DNA from: Kineothrix sp. MSJ-39
Lineage (GTDB): Bacteria; Bacillota; Clostridia; Lachnospirales; Lachnospiraceae
Direction: 5' to 3'
Assembly: GCF_018917935.1 (NCBI RefSeq)
Contig: NZ_JAHLPN010000015.1
Location: 1-64,000, forward strand
DNA: 64,000 nucleotides
The notes below the pieces were generated by a model. That model made no database searches. It was not told the DNA's origin and was given only the letters and a program-made list of their open reading frames with translations. The position numbers and the translations under genes are program-made. Below are positions 54,539 to 62,807 of this stretch, one piece after another (position 1 is the stretch's first letter; each line of letters opens with the position of its first letter).

Positions 54539-55564
54539 CTATTCGATTACCTTTAACCAGCCTTCCGGTGCTTCGATTCTGCCCATCTGGATACCTGTCA
54601 GTGTATCATATAATTTCTGTGTAACAGGTCCCATCTTTTCCATACCGCTTGGGAAGCAGATCTCTTTGCCATGATCAACGATCTTACCAACCGGTGAGAT
54701 AACTGCTGCTGTACCGCAAAGACCACATTCTGCGAAATCTTTTACTTCATCCAGATAGATTTCTCTTTCTTCCGCCTCTAAGCCAAGATACTCTTTTGCA
54801 ACATACATCAGAGAGCGGCGTGTGATAGATGGCAGGATGCTGTTTGACTTCGGTGTTACAACCTTGTTGTCCTTTGTCACGAAGATAAAGTTGGCACCGC
54901 CTGTCTCTTCTACTTTTGTTCTGGTCGCTGCATCAAGATACATATTTTCATCATAGCCTTCCTGATGTGCGGTTACGATTGCATGTAAGCTCATTGCATA
55001 GTTAAGACCTGCTTTGATATGACCTGTACCATGTGGTGCTGCACGGTCAAAATCACTTACCTTAATTGTCAGAGGTTTAACACCACCTTTGAAATATGGT
55101 CCTACAGGTGTTGTCAGAACTCTGAACTGATATTCATCAGCAGGCTTTACACCGATAACGGAGTTGCTGCCAAACATATATGGACGAACATAAAGCGTTG
55201 CACCTGATCCGTAAGGTGGTACATATGCTTCATTTGCCTTTACTGTCTTTACGATTGCTTCTACAAATTTATCTTCCGGATATACAGGCATTTCCAGTCT
55301 TCTAGCGGAATCTGCCATACGGGCTGCGTTTAAGTCAGGACGGAATGTAACGATTCTTCCATCTTCTGTCGTATAAGCCTTCATCCCTTCAAATACTGTC
55401 TGTGCATACTGCAGAACACCTGCACACTCATTCAGCACGATATTCGGATCCTCTGTCAATGTACCTTCGTCCCATGCACCGTCTTTAAAGTTTGCCACAA
55501 ATCTCTTATCTGTCTGCACATAACCGAATCCGAGATTTGACCAGTCGATATTTTTCTTTTCCAT
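54539..55564 (-). CDS. ilvE: Branched-chain amino acid aminotransferase
   Basis: This 341-residue protein is a class IV PLP aminotransferase of the longer bacterial/eukaryotic-type BCAT. Landmarks are Q-T-V-F-E-G-M-K-A-Y, R-P-D-L-N-A-A-R-M, Y-V-R-P-Y-M-F-G-S, the PLP Lys in K-A-G-L-N-Y-A-M, and E-T-G-G-A-N-F-I-F. It makes Leu, Ile and Val from their 2-oxo acids with glutamate. It is a single-gene unit with a promoter at 55637-55666 and a terminator behind. No T-box leader was recognised. Confidence 0.96.
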   Translation of the reverse strand: MEKKNIDWSNLGFGYVQTDKRFVANFKDGAWDEGTLTEDPNIVLNECAGVLQYAQTVFEGMKAYTTEDGRIVTFRPDLNAARMADSARRLEMPVYPEDKFVEAIVKTVKANEAYVPPYGSGATLYVRPYMFGSNSVIGVKPADEYQFRVLTTPVGPYFKGGVKPLTIKVSDFDRAAPHGTGHIKAGLNYAMSLHAIVTAHQEGYDENMYLDAATRTKVEETGGANFIFVTKDNKVVTPKSNSILPSITRRSLMYVAKEYLGLEAEEREIYLDEVKDFAECGLCGTAAVISPVGKIVDHGKEICFPSGMEKMGPVTQKLYDTLTGIQMGRIEAPEGWLKVIE

Positions 55565-55636
55565 AAGTACGCTTCCTTTCCTTTGCAGTCACCACACGAT
55601 GCTGCACCCGGCGATATCTCCGCCCTATATCAATAT

Positions 55637-55666
55637 AGTTTACCACTGCTTTTTTTATACTGTCAA
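55637..55666 (-). promoter_or_regulatory. Promoter of ilvE
   Basis: Minus-strand TTGACA (55661-55666) and TAAACT (55637-55642) are 18 bases apart, about 70 bases before the ATG. Confidence 0.6.
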
Positions 55667-55729
55667 CCATTTCAGATAGAACACTATTTTATATAGAACA
55701 TAGCCCAGTGTTATGATATAATGTAATGA

Positions 55730-55780
55730 ACGCAAAAGAAAAACAAGCGCCAGCAGAGCTGGCATTTGTTTTTCTTGCGT
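55730..55780. repeat. Boundary hairpin of first cloverleaf array
   Basis: A long, almost complete hairpin: an ACGCAA/TTGCGT-type base, an AGAAAAACAA/TTGTTTTTCT middle, and a GCCAGC/GCTGGC top with an AGA loop. The A/T middle segment recurs in the hairpin at 57880-57939 beside the second array. Confidence 0.8.
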
Positions 55781-55790
55781 CATTAGCGAA

Positions 55791-56093
55791 CGAATATCCT
55801 GCGTAGCAGGATGCAAAGCGCGCAGCGCGGATTCGTGAGCTTTGTGCTTATTAACGAGTGAACCGTCTGCGCAGCAGACACTAAAGTGCGTAGCACGGGG
55901 TTCACGAGTCCTGTCGAATATCCTGCGTAGCAGGATGAGAAGCGCGCAGCGCGGGATTCGTGAGCTTTGTGCTTATTAACGAGCAAATATTCGCTTCAGA
56001 GAAGCGGATGTAGAGTGCGAAGCACGGATTTGCGAGTCTTGTCACATATTTGCACAGCAAATATGCGACCAAATAACCTGCGCAGCAGGTTAT
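55791..56093 (+). repeat. Tandem cloverleaf-like palindromic repeat array (4 units + partial)
   Basis: Each ~60-68-base unit has an outer stem, an A hairpin with a TGC-nnn-GCA-type core, a shorter B hairpin with a 3-base loop, and a GAG-containing spacer. Outer stems: 55791-55795/55831-55835 (CGAAT/ATTCG), 55859-55864/55899-55904 (TGAACC/GGTTCA), 55915-55919/55956-55960 (CGAAT/ATTCG), 55983-55988/56028-56033 (GCAAAT/ATTTGC). The stem sequences differ between units, yet pairing is kept. The tail GCTTTGTGCTTATTAAC occurs after units 1 and 3. A degenerate end has two hairpins (56046-56064, 56073-56093). No protein is encoded. The rest of 55565-56144 holds only the ilvE promoter and the 56145 gene leader. 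Confidence 0.88.
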
Positions 56094-56144
56094 AGCCTCT
56101 ATCCGGTCATCACCACGCGCAGCTTACATAAACGGGGTATCATC

Positions 56145-57236
56145 ATGAAGAAACTATGGACCAATTATATAAAATTAATGGAAAAAGATGTTGCAGCAGG
56201 TGCGGAATCCAACAATCTGGCGGTTCTGGTGCGCTATCTTTCCTGTATCAGCCTGCTTCATTATATATTACTGACAATCATACTTGCTTATGCAGGATAT
56301 ATTTACAGCTGCCTTGGCGTTGTATTTTGTATCGGTCTGATCCTCGCATCCCTGATCTGTACTTATGAAGCACGCATCAAGCTTGGTACACTGCTTTATA
56401 TCTTCTCGATCCTGGCAGTGCTTACGTTGCTGACAATTCGTGTCGGCTGGAAGTATTTCTTTGCTCCCACGGCTTTTATCACGATCATGGTTTACTTCTT
56501 CAGTTTAAATATCCCGATCCGGAAAAAGATCCGATACTCCGTATTTATGGCGATTTATCTGAATGCACTTGCCATTTTAAAGGGCTATCTGCCGCTGCAG
56601 GCTGAGATCAATGGTCATATCGCATTGGTTATTCTGGTCTTTAACATCTGTTTTTCCACGCTTGCCTTTTCTTATGTAGCGTATGCTTATTATCAGAAAT
56701 TTATGGCATCTGAAGCCAAAATCCTGCAATATAACAAAAAGCTGGAGCAGATGGCTTCTACGGATACTCTGACATCTCTTTGGAACAGACGTGCCATGAC
56801 GCAGCACCTTTCCACCCTTTCCCAGCAGTATGTCAAGCACCATATGAACTTCTGTGTGGCAATTCTGGATATTGACTTTTTCAAACATGTCAATGATGAA
56901 CACGGACATGGCATGGGCGATTATGTCCTTAAATCACTCTCTTATATGTTAAAAAGCAGTATGGATGGAAAAGGACAGGTCGCAAGATGGGGTGGTGAGG
57001 AATTTCTGCTGACTTTTGAAAATACAGATCTGGATCGTGCATACAAGCTGCTGGATCAGATCAGAGCCCGTATTGCCGAACAGGAATTTACGTTTAAAGA
57101 TGTGAGTCTGCACCTGACAATAACAGGTGGCATCGAAGAATACAGTATGACCGAATCCATCGATGCCATCATTACACGTGCTGATGAGAAATTATACCGT
57201 GGTAAAACCTCCGGCAGAAATCAGATTGTTGCTTAA
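56145..57236 (+). CDS. Membrane diguanylate cyclase (GGDEF)
   Basis: This 363-residue protein has about six transmembrane helices (~28-190), a short coiled linker (A-K-I-L-Q-Y-N-K-K-L-E-Q-M-A-S-T-D) and a GGDEF domain (~205-363). The active site is R-W-G-G-E-E-F near 283, and D-I-D-F-F-K-H-V-N-D and H-G-H-G-M-G-D are intact, so c-di-GMP synthesis is likely. No clear I-site RxxD is seen before GGEEF. The ribosome site is weak. It follows the cloverleaf array and its stop overlaps the DHFR stop by four bases (convergent). Confidence 0.92.
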   Translation: MKKLWTNYIKLMEKDVAAGAESNNLAVLVRYLSCISLLHYILLTIILAYAGYIYSCLGVVFCIGLILASLICTYEARIKLGTLLYIFSILAVLTLLTIRVGWKYFFAPTAFITIMVYFFSLNIPIRKKIRYSVFMAIYLNALAILKGYLPLQAEINGHIALVILVFNICFSTLAFSYVAYAYYQKFMASEAKILQYNKKLEQMASTDTLTSLWNRRAMTQHLSTLSQQYVKHHMNFCVAILDIDFFKHVNDEHGHGMGDYVLKSLSYMLKSSMDGKGQVARWGGEEFLLTFENTDLDRAYKLLDQIRARIAEQEFTFKDVSLHLTITGGIEEYSMTESIDAIITRADEKLYRGKTSGRNQIVA

Positions 57237-57721
57237 TGCTTTTTTTCGTATTTGGTAAAAGTATATTCCAAATCAAAATAAGTCTGTTCATCACTTGTTT
57301 CCGTCATTTCCCACTCCGGCATTTCATCCAGATTCGGGAAAAAGCTGTCTGCCTCGTAAGCATGATCGATCTTTGTGATAAAGGCCTCATCACAATAGGG
57401 CAGAAGCTGACGGTAAACGCTTTCTCCGCCAATACAATACACATCCGTATCATATTTTTTGCTTTCTTCTATCGCTTCCTCAATGCTGTGTACCACAACC
57501 GCTCCCTTTACCCGATAAGCCGGATCCTTTGTGATCACAATATTGTTTCTGCCGGCAAGCGGCTGTGCCTGCGGAAAACTTTCCAGTGTCTTTCTTCCCA
57601 TAATGATCGTTTTGCCCATTGTTTCACTGCGGAAAAACTTCATATCACTCGGGATATGCACAAGAAGGGCATTTCTCAGTCCGATCCCCCAGTTACTGTC
57701 TACTGCTACGATTAGTTTCAT
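57233..57721 (-). CDS. folA: Dihydrofolate reductase
   Basis: This 162-residue protein is of normal family length. It opens L-I-V-A-V-D-S-N-W-G-I-G and has T-M-G-K-T-I-I-M-G-R-K-T-L-E-S-F and V-Y-C-I-G-G-E-S-V-Y-R-Q. It reduces dihydrofolate to tetrahydrofolate with NADPH, recycling the dihydrofolate made by ThyA, whose gene is 217 bases upstream on the same strand. GAGGAG precedes the ATG. The second cloverleaf array separates the two genes. Confidence 0.96.
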   Translation of the reverse strand: MKLIVAVDSNWGIGLRNALLVHIPSDMKFFRSETMGKTIIMGRKTLESFPQAQPLAGRNNIVITKDPAYRVKGAVVVHSIEEAIEESKKYDTDVYCIGGESVYRQLLPYCDEAFITKIDHAYEADSFFPNLDEMPEWEMTETSDEQTYFDLEYTFTKYEKKH

Positions 57722-57754
57722 GTTGCTCCTCTTTTCGTTTTCTATTCTTATACT

Positions 57755-57879
57755 CGTAAATCCGCGCCTGCGGCGCTTCCCGTCTGCTTCGCAAGCGCTT
57801 GTTTTTTCTGTCCTTATATTACACTCGCAAACCCGCGCCTACGGCGCTTTCCGTCTGCTTTGCAGACAGTTTGCTCGTT
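57755..57879 (-). repeat. Second cloverleaf-like repeat array, inverted
   Basis: One full unit: outer stem GCAAAC/GTTTGC (57827-57832/57869-57874), B hairpin GCGCC-tac-GGCGC (57835-57847), A hairpin GTCTGC-ttt-GCAGAC (57853-57867), then CTCGTTAA. Read on the minus strand the order of parts equals that of the 55791-56093 array. A rearranged partial unit precedes it (57755-57797, with GCGCC-tgc-GGCGC). Confidence 0.82.
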
Positions 57880-57939
57880 AAGCGCACAAGAAAAACAAAT
57901 ACTTGCTTCGCAAGTGCTTGTTTTTCTCTATGTGCGCTT
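57880..57939 (-). terminator. Large hairpin at thyA end / array boundary
   Basis: AAGCGCACA (57880-57888) pairs with TGTGCGCTT (57931-57939). An inner GAAAAACAA/TTGTTTTTC and a tip ACTTGC-ttc-GCAAGT (57901-57915) follow. It overlaps the thyA stop codon and probably acts as its terminator while also bounding the repeat array. Confidence 0.7.
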
Positions 57940-58786
57940 AAATGGCGATCGGTATATCGGTGATCTGTGGGCCGGTTTCGTATCCTTCCAGACTGACATC
58001 ATTTCTGGTGAACTGGTAAAAATCATGGATATCCGGATTTAAGTGAAATTTCGGTGCTGCAAAGCCCTCACGTGAGATCAGTTCTTTGATCAGCGGTACA
58101 TGTCTGTCATAAATATGCGCATCTGCAATCACATGCACAAGCTCTCCCACCTTCATATCACATACCTGTGCCAACATATGCATCAGTACTGCGTACTGCA
58201 CAACATTCCAGTTGTTAGCCGCAAGCACATCCTGTGAACGCTGGTTCAGAATCGCATTCAGTGTCAGTTTATCATCGCCCGGCTTCTGCGTCACATTAAA
58301 AGTCATACTGTATGCACACGGATACAGGTTCATTTCATGCAGATCCTGATGCACATAGATATTGGTCATAATACGACGGCTGAACGGATTGTTTCTCAGA
58401 TCATAGATTACTCTGTCCACCTGATCCATCATGCCTTCTTTATACTGATGTTTGACACCCATCTGATAGCCGTATGCCTTTCCGATGGAGCCGTTTTCAT
58501 CAGCCCATTCATCCCAGACATGGCTGTGAAGATCATGGATATTATTGGATTTCTGCTGCCAGATCCAGAGCATTTCATCCGTGGCACTTTTCAGTGCCGT
58601 CCGGCGCAGTGTCATGATCGGGAATTCCTCCGACAGATCATAACGGTTGACCACGCCAAACTTTTTGATTGTATAAGCACTTGTACCGTCTTCCCAGTGT
58701 GGTCTTACTTTTTCTCCTTCCGTACTCGTTCCGTTTGTCAGGATATCCTGACACATATCAATAAATATCTTATCTGCTTTTGTCAT
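57938..58786 (-). CDS. thyA: Thymidylate synthase
   Basis: This 282-residue protein is a classical ThyA. The catalytic Cys is in N-L-Y-P-C-A-Y-S-M-T-F-N-V. The dUMP-binding L-N-Q-R-S-Q-D-V and N-W-N-V-V-Q-Y-A and the C-terminal region with D-A-H-I-Y-D-R-H are present. It methylates dUMP with methylene-tetrahydrofolate, releasing dihydrofolate for the nearby DHFR. Upstream is the beta-CASP gene, 24 bases away on the same strand. Confidence 0.97.
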   Translation of the reverse strand: MTKADKIFIDMCQDILTNGTSTEGEKVRPHWEDGTSAYTIKKFGVVNRYDLSEEFPIMTLRRTALKSATDEMLWIWQQKSNNIHDLHSHVWDEWADENGSIGKAYGYQMGVKHQYKEGMMDQVDRVIYDLRNNPFSRRIMTNIYVHQDLHEMNLYPCAYSMTFNVTQKPGDDKLTLNAILNQRSQDVLAANNWNVVQYAVLMHMLAQVCDMKVGELVHVIADAHIYDRHVPLIKELISREGFAAPKFHLNPDIHDFYQFTRNDVSLEGYETGPQITDIPIAI

Positions 58787-58810
58787 GATGCCATATCTCT
58801 TTCTTTTATT

Positions 58811-60406
58811 TTATCTGTCCCATTTATCACACAGGGCATTGATCTGATCCGTAAATTTTGCCAGATCCTTATTGGTTCCGCCTTCATTATGCTGAATAAC
58901 CGCCAGAAGTCTCTGACCTGCTGCAAGCAGTCTGCTGAATACATCGGATGCAATCTTACGTTTCTTAACCGGAATGCCTTCAGCCTCGTAGGTGATCTCA
59001 CCTGTCACAAGATCTACTTCTGTTCCGCTGTACGGAGCATAGGTGCTATAGCCGTATTCATGCTTCAGACACTCTGCAAAAGCCGTACAGACTGCATCCT
59101 CGCCGTGTACGATAAAGACTCTGTCTGGCTTCTTTTCAAACTTCTGGAGCCAGCCGATCAGCCCGTTCTTATCCGCATGTCCGGATAATCCTTCCAGCTT
59201 TTTGATACTTGCCCGGATCTCGATGGACTCGCCAAACAACTTAACTTCCTTTTTACCGTCCACTATACTGCGTCCCAGTGTTCCGATCGCCTGATATCCC
59301 ACAAACAGGATCGTACATTCCGGTCTCCACAGATTATGCTTTAAATGATGGCGGATACGACCTGCCTCACACATACCGGAAGCAGAAATAATGACCTTCG
59401 GCGTATCTTCAAAGTTGATCGCTTTTGATTCTTCACTTGTGATGGAAAGGCGAAGTCCCGGGAAACTGATCGGGTTAATTCCCTGCTTTACAAGTGCCAT
59501 AGCTTCCTCATCAAAGCAGCTATATATGTTCTTCTGGAAAATTCCGGTCGCTTCTACTGCCAGCGGGCTGTCGACATAAACCGGGAAATCAGGATACCCT
59601 TCCACCAGTCCTTCTGCCTTGATCTTTCGCAGGAAATACAGCATTTCCTGTGTTCTGCCGACTGCAAAGGACGGAATGACCACATTACCGCCTTTGTCAA
59701 ATGTTTCCTTTAAGATCTTAACAAGTTCCCCGACGTAATCCGGCTTTTCTTTTGTATGTAACCGGTCGCCGTAAGTTGATTCCATAACGACATAATCCGC
59801 ATCCTTTGTTGGCTTCGGATCCTTGATCAGAGGCTGATCTGTATTTCCGATATCACCGGAAAATACAAGCTTTTTGGAAACACCGTTTTCGGAGATCCAG
59901 ACCTCGATACTGGAAGATCCGAGCAGATGTCCGATATCCGTAAAACGGATCTGGATGCCCGGACATAATGTGATCATTGTATCATAATGACACGGAACGA
60001 TCTGCCGGATCGCACCATCCGCATCTTCCATTTTGTAAACCGGCTCTACCGCTTCCATATTGGCGGAGCGCTTTGCCTTTCTATTCTTCCACTCCGCTTC
60101 CTGCATCTGTATATGCGCACAGTCACGAAGCATGATGCTGCACAGATCCGCTGTCGCATCCGTCATAAAGATCTGTCCCCGGAAGCCTCTTGCATACAAA
60201 AGTGGCAGCATACCGGAATGATCCACATGTGCGTGTGTCAGAAGCACATAATCGATCAGTGATTCCTGTACCGGGAGATCCACGTTTTCAAATACATTTT
60301 CTCCCTGTTCCATACCGTAATCAACCAGAATATGCTTACCGCACGCTTCGAGATAATGACAGCTTCCCGTTACCTCATGATCCGCCCCAATAAATTTCAG
60401 TTTCAT
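58811..60406 (-). CDS. Beta-CASP metallo-beta-lactamase ribonuclease-like protein
   Basis: The protein has 531 residues from the Met preceded by GGGAGGA; the longer frame to 60520 is rejected. The MBL motifs are H-A-H-V-D-H-S-G, D-I-G-H-L-L-G-S-S and F-S-G-D-I-G-N. Beta-CASP motifs are M-E-S-T-Y-G-D-R, I-P-S-F-A-V-G-R-T-Q-E, S-G-M-C-E-A-G-R-I and L-S-G-H-A-D. This family comprises zinc-dependent RNA-processing exonucleases related to CPSF73 and RNase J. The substrate RNA is not known. The C-terminal ~60 residues are a helical extension. It is likely cotranscribed with thyA. Confidence 0.9.
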   Translation of the reverse strand: MKLKFIGADHEVTGSCHYLEACGKHILVDYGMEQGENVFENVDLPVQESLIDYVLLTHAHVDHSGMLPLLYARGFRGQIFMTDATADLCSIMLRDCAHIQMQEAEWKNRKAKRSANMEAVEPVYKMEDADGAIRQIVPCHYDTMITLCPGIQIRFTDIGHLLGSSSIEVWISENGVSKKLVFSGDIGNTDQPLIKDPKPTKDADYVVMESTYGDRLHTKEKPDYVGELVKILKETFDKGGNVVIPSFAVGRTQEMLYFLRKIKAEGLVEGYPDFPVYVDSPLAVEATGIFQKNIYSCFDEEAMALVKQGINPISFPGLRLSITSEESKAINFEDTPKVIISASGMCEAGRIRHHLKHNLWRPECTILFVGYQAIGTLGRSIVDGKKEVKLFGESIEIRASIKKLEGLSGHADKNGLIGWLQKFEKKPDRVFIVHGEDAVCTAFAECLKHEYGYSTYAPYSGTEVDLVTGEITYEAEGIPVKKRKIASDVFSRLLAAGQRLLAVIQHNEGGTNKDLAKFTDQINALCDKWDR

Positions 60407-60450
60407 GCCTATTCCTCCCTTATTTGTAGTGTATGATTCGCCCCATTCCT

Positions 60451-61182
60451 TTACCTGATCACCATCCGCAGTGCATACAGAAGAAGCAGATGCACAGGAT
60501 AAAACAGATAAAAGAACCATTTATTTCCATTTCCCTTTTTGCCGTTATAAAAATAGATACAGATAAATGCCGGGAAGCACAAATACTCCCACGTCATACT
60601 GATATAACCGATCACACATGCCTTGACTCTGTCCGATCTGAATACATAAAAGATCAGGATCAGCAGGATCCCCAGCCCGCTGTAATCCGTTTTCAGGAAA
60701 TAGGCAGCCCATATTGCCGCAATCCCGATCAGAACGGAAAGTGACAGTTTCAATGGCATATCCCAGCCCTGCTTCTCCATGATACACCGGATCAGTGCAG
60801 TCGCCAGCAGTCCCAGAAACAGGGTAAAAAACACATTCTGCGCCCCGAATTCCAGAATCTGATCGGAAAAAGCAAGATCAAAGGGAATTTCCGAGAGCAG
60901 TGCAAATGCAAACAACCGCAGCAGATATCGCTTTACATCATGCGTATGATACAGTCCTTCCACCAATACAAAACAGAAAATAGGGAACGCCGTCCGTCCG
61001 ATTCCACGCATGATCCGATACAGGAGATCCGCCTGTGCAAAGCTGGCAGTTCCCGCATAAAATGACGTGAAAACAATAAAAAAAGCCGCTCCGAAATGAT
61101 CAATCAACATTGTAATGATCGCGATATACTTCAATGTGCTGCCCGATAATCCATGTTCTTTCTCCGATATTTCCTGTGGCAT
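60451..61182 (-). CDS. TraX-family membrane acyltransferase-like protein
   Basis: This 243-residue protein has about seven transmembrane helices. It matches the TraX pattern: L-K-Y-I-A-I-I-T-M-L-I-D-H-F-G, G-R-T-A-F-P-I-F-C-F-V-L-V-E-G, R-L-F-A-F-A-L-L-S-E-I-P-F-D-L-A, and F-Y-P-V-H-L-L-L-L. F-plasmid TraX acetylates pilin; chromosomal Firmicute homologues have unknown substrates. AAGGA precedes the ATG. The 44 bases to the beta-CASP gene contain no obvious terminator. Confidence 0.9.
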   Translation of the reverse strand: MPQEISEKEHGLSGSTLKYIAIITMLIDHFGAAFFIVFTSFYAGTASFAQADLLYRIMRGIGRTAFPIFCFVLVEGLYHTHDVKRYLLRLFAFALLSEIPFDLAFSDQILEFGAQNVFFTLFLGLLATALIRCIMEKQGWDMPLKLSLSVLIGIAAIWAAYFLKTDYSGLGILLILIFYVFRSDRVKACVIGYISMTWEYLCFPAFICIYFYNGKKGNGNKWFFYLFYPVHLLLLYALRMVIR

Positions 61183-61500
61183 GGCACGATTCCTTCTCTT
61201 CTTTCAACTATCTGTCTTTAATAAATATACCTGTCTTACAAGCTTCAGAACCATCTGTTCTGAATTGTTATTTCTATTTTAACATACTCCATCTGATTTA
61301 TAAAGCGGAACCACCTGACGGAGTCCTATCAAATGTCACAAATTTGTTTTTGTATTTTCTACATAATTTTTTCAAAAAATCGTATCATTTTTTGTACATA
61401 TTTGCTATAATTATCCTATCTGCTGATAGATTTTTCTATCAGCCTTTCATGCACAGACAGCCGATGAAAAATTCGTGAACTTATAGAAAGGACAAAACAC
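61183..61500. other. Intergenic region TraX / chemoreceptor
   Basis: No gene is seen. It holds an extended -10 promoter TGC-TATAAT (TATAAT at 61406-61411, plus strand) and a hairpin GCTGATAGA/TCTATCAGC (61422-61443) close to the expected 5' end of the chemoreceptor mRNA. AAGGA lies before the 61501 ATG. Confidence 0.55.
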
Positions 61501-62112
61501 ATGAAAAAATTAACCGATTTTGCAAACATAGCACAATTACAGACCTTCATCAAAGACTGGAGCAGTCTGACAGGGCTTTCCGCTGCCATTACCGACCTGG
61601 ATGGCAACTGTCTGACAGCTGCGATTCCGGAATCCTGCAGTACTTACCATGCTGAAGATGCCTTAACGGAGCTTTCCCTCGGAGAAGACCCTATCGGATC
61701 CATGCTCTATGGCATTCCGGCAGATTATACGGACGATCCCGCCGCATCTGTTCAGATCCTTTACTCCCTGCTTACTCTGGCGATCAACAACCAGTATGAG
61801 ACTTCTCAGTTAAATACCAGACTGCAGACCTACAAAGACAGTATTGATACCCTCTCTTCTCTGATCAATGCTATTATCGAGAAATCACATGCCCTGGATA
61901 AGATCGAATCCAAACAGCGTATGCTTGCACTGAACGCTTCCATTGAAGCGGCCAGAGCAGGCGAGGCCGGTAAAGGATTCGCCGTTGTAGCGGATGAAGT
62001 TGGAAAACTGGCAAGCGTATCCGATGAGATCAACACTGCTATCAAGGATACGATGACGGACATGGCAGATCTCGTAGAAAAGATTTCCGCACCGGAACAT
62101 CCGGTTATTTAA
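61501..62112 (+). CDS. Minimal soluble chemoreceptor (PocR-like + MCP tip)
   Basis: This 203-residue protein has no transmembrane segment. The first ~95 residues begin like a PocR sensory domain ([23 protein letters not shown]) but are shorter than the usual domain. Residues ~110-190 are an MCP signalling helix pair with the conserved tip [20 protein letters not shown]. The signalling arm is short, so it would form a compact cytoplasmic receptor. No cheA or cheW lies in the window. It may signal to chemotaxis kinases encoded elsewhere or act independently. Confidence 0.82.
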   Translation: MKKLTDFANIAQLQTFIKDWSSLTGLSAAITDLDGNCLTAAIPESCSTYHAEDALTELSLGEDPIGSMLYGIPADYTDDPAASVQILYSLLTLAINNQYETSQLNTRLQTYKDSIDTLSSLINAIIEKSHALDKIESKQRMLALNASIEAARAGEAGKGFAVVADEVGKLASVSDEINTAIKDTMTDMADLVEKISAPEHPVI

Positions 62113-62135
62113 TTTTTCATTCATCATGGCAGCAT

Positions 62136-62186
62136 AAAAATGGAGACGTTTGAAAAAACTTTCGTTTTTCAAACGCCTCCATTTTT
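62136..62186. terminator. Bidirectional terminator, chemoreceptor / acetyltransferase
   Basis: A 22-base arm (62136-62157) pairs with 62165-62186 with one mismatch and has A/T runs on both sides, between convergent genes. Confidence 0.92.
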
Positions 62187-62234
62187 CTCTTATTGCATTT
62201 CTCTCTTGTTCCGTTTTCTATCTGTTCATGTTCT

Positions 62235-62777
62235 CTATTCCACGTCTACTGTTTTCAGAACTCTTGCCGGATTACCTACAACTACCGCATTTGCAGGTAC
62301 ATCCTTTGTCACTACTGCTGCTGCACCAACGATCGCATTTTCCCCGATCGTTACCCCCGGTAATATCGTGGCACCTGCACCGATCCACGCATTTTTTCGG
62401 ATAACCACAGGCTTACAGAGCAGAACCCTGTGTTCTTTTTCATCATGATTATTTGTCAGGATCTGGGTATTTGCCGCAATGCTGACATTGTCCTCGATCG
62501 TCAGTCCGCCTCTGGACATACACACAAAATTGTACATGATAGACACATGATTTCCGATCTTCACATGATCGCCCATATTGATATGGACACCCTGTCTTAC
62601 CTTACTTCCCTCTCCGATATTGCCTTTAAAAAGTTCCTTTACCAGTGCATTGTATTCCTCTGTTTCCGGCATTGTCGTATTGATACGGAAGCAGAGCTGC
62701 TCACTGCGTTTCGACTCTTCCCACGTTGCCTCAAGCTCAGGCGTCATAACTCTCAGATCGACTCTTTCCCATTCCAT
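62235..62777 (-). CDS. Maltose/galactoside O-acetyltransferase-type enzyme
   Basis: This 180-residue protein has a short helical N-terminal domain and a left-handed beta helix made of hexapeptide repeats ([26 protein letters not shown]). The catalytic His is in T-N-N-H-D. It is a trimeric cytoplasmic acetyl-CoA-dependent sugar acetyltransferase of the LacA/Maa family. The acceptor is unknown. AAGGAG precedes the ATG; it is probably cotranscribed after the tandem GNAT gene, 30 bases away. Confidence 0.92.
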   Translation of the reverse strand: MEWERVDLRVMTPELEATWEESKRSEQLCFRINTTMPETEEYNALVKELFKGNIGEGSKVRQGVHINMGDHVKIGNHVSIMYNFVCMSRGGLTIEDNVSIAANTQILTNNHDEKEHRVLLCKPVVIRKNAWIGAGATILPGVTIGENAIVGAAAVVTKDVPANAVVVGNPARVLKTVDVE

Positions 62778-62807
62778 TATACCGTGTCTCCTTTTCTATC
62801 CCGTTTC

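Noticed and set aside
55791-56093. tRNA genes or CRISPR array
   Set aside because: The cloverleaf-like units lack an anticodon arm, TpsiC motif and acceptor length. Repeats are palindromic with no unique spacers, and no cas genes are present.
60407-60520. Signal-like N-terminal extension of the beta-CASP protein
   Set aside because: The GGGAGGA site fits the internal Met whose sequence begins the MBL fold; the extension has no start signal.
61440-61470. SigmaD-type promoter for the chemoreceptor
   Set aside because: A GCCGATGA resembles the sigmaD -10, but there is no TAAA at the right distance, whereas an extended -10 TGCTATAAT fits better.
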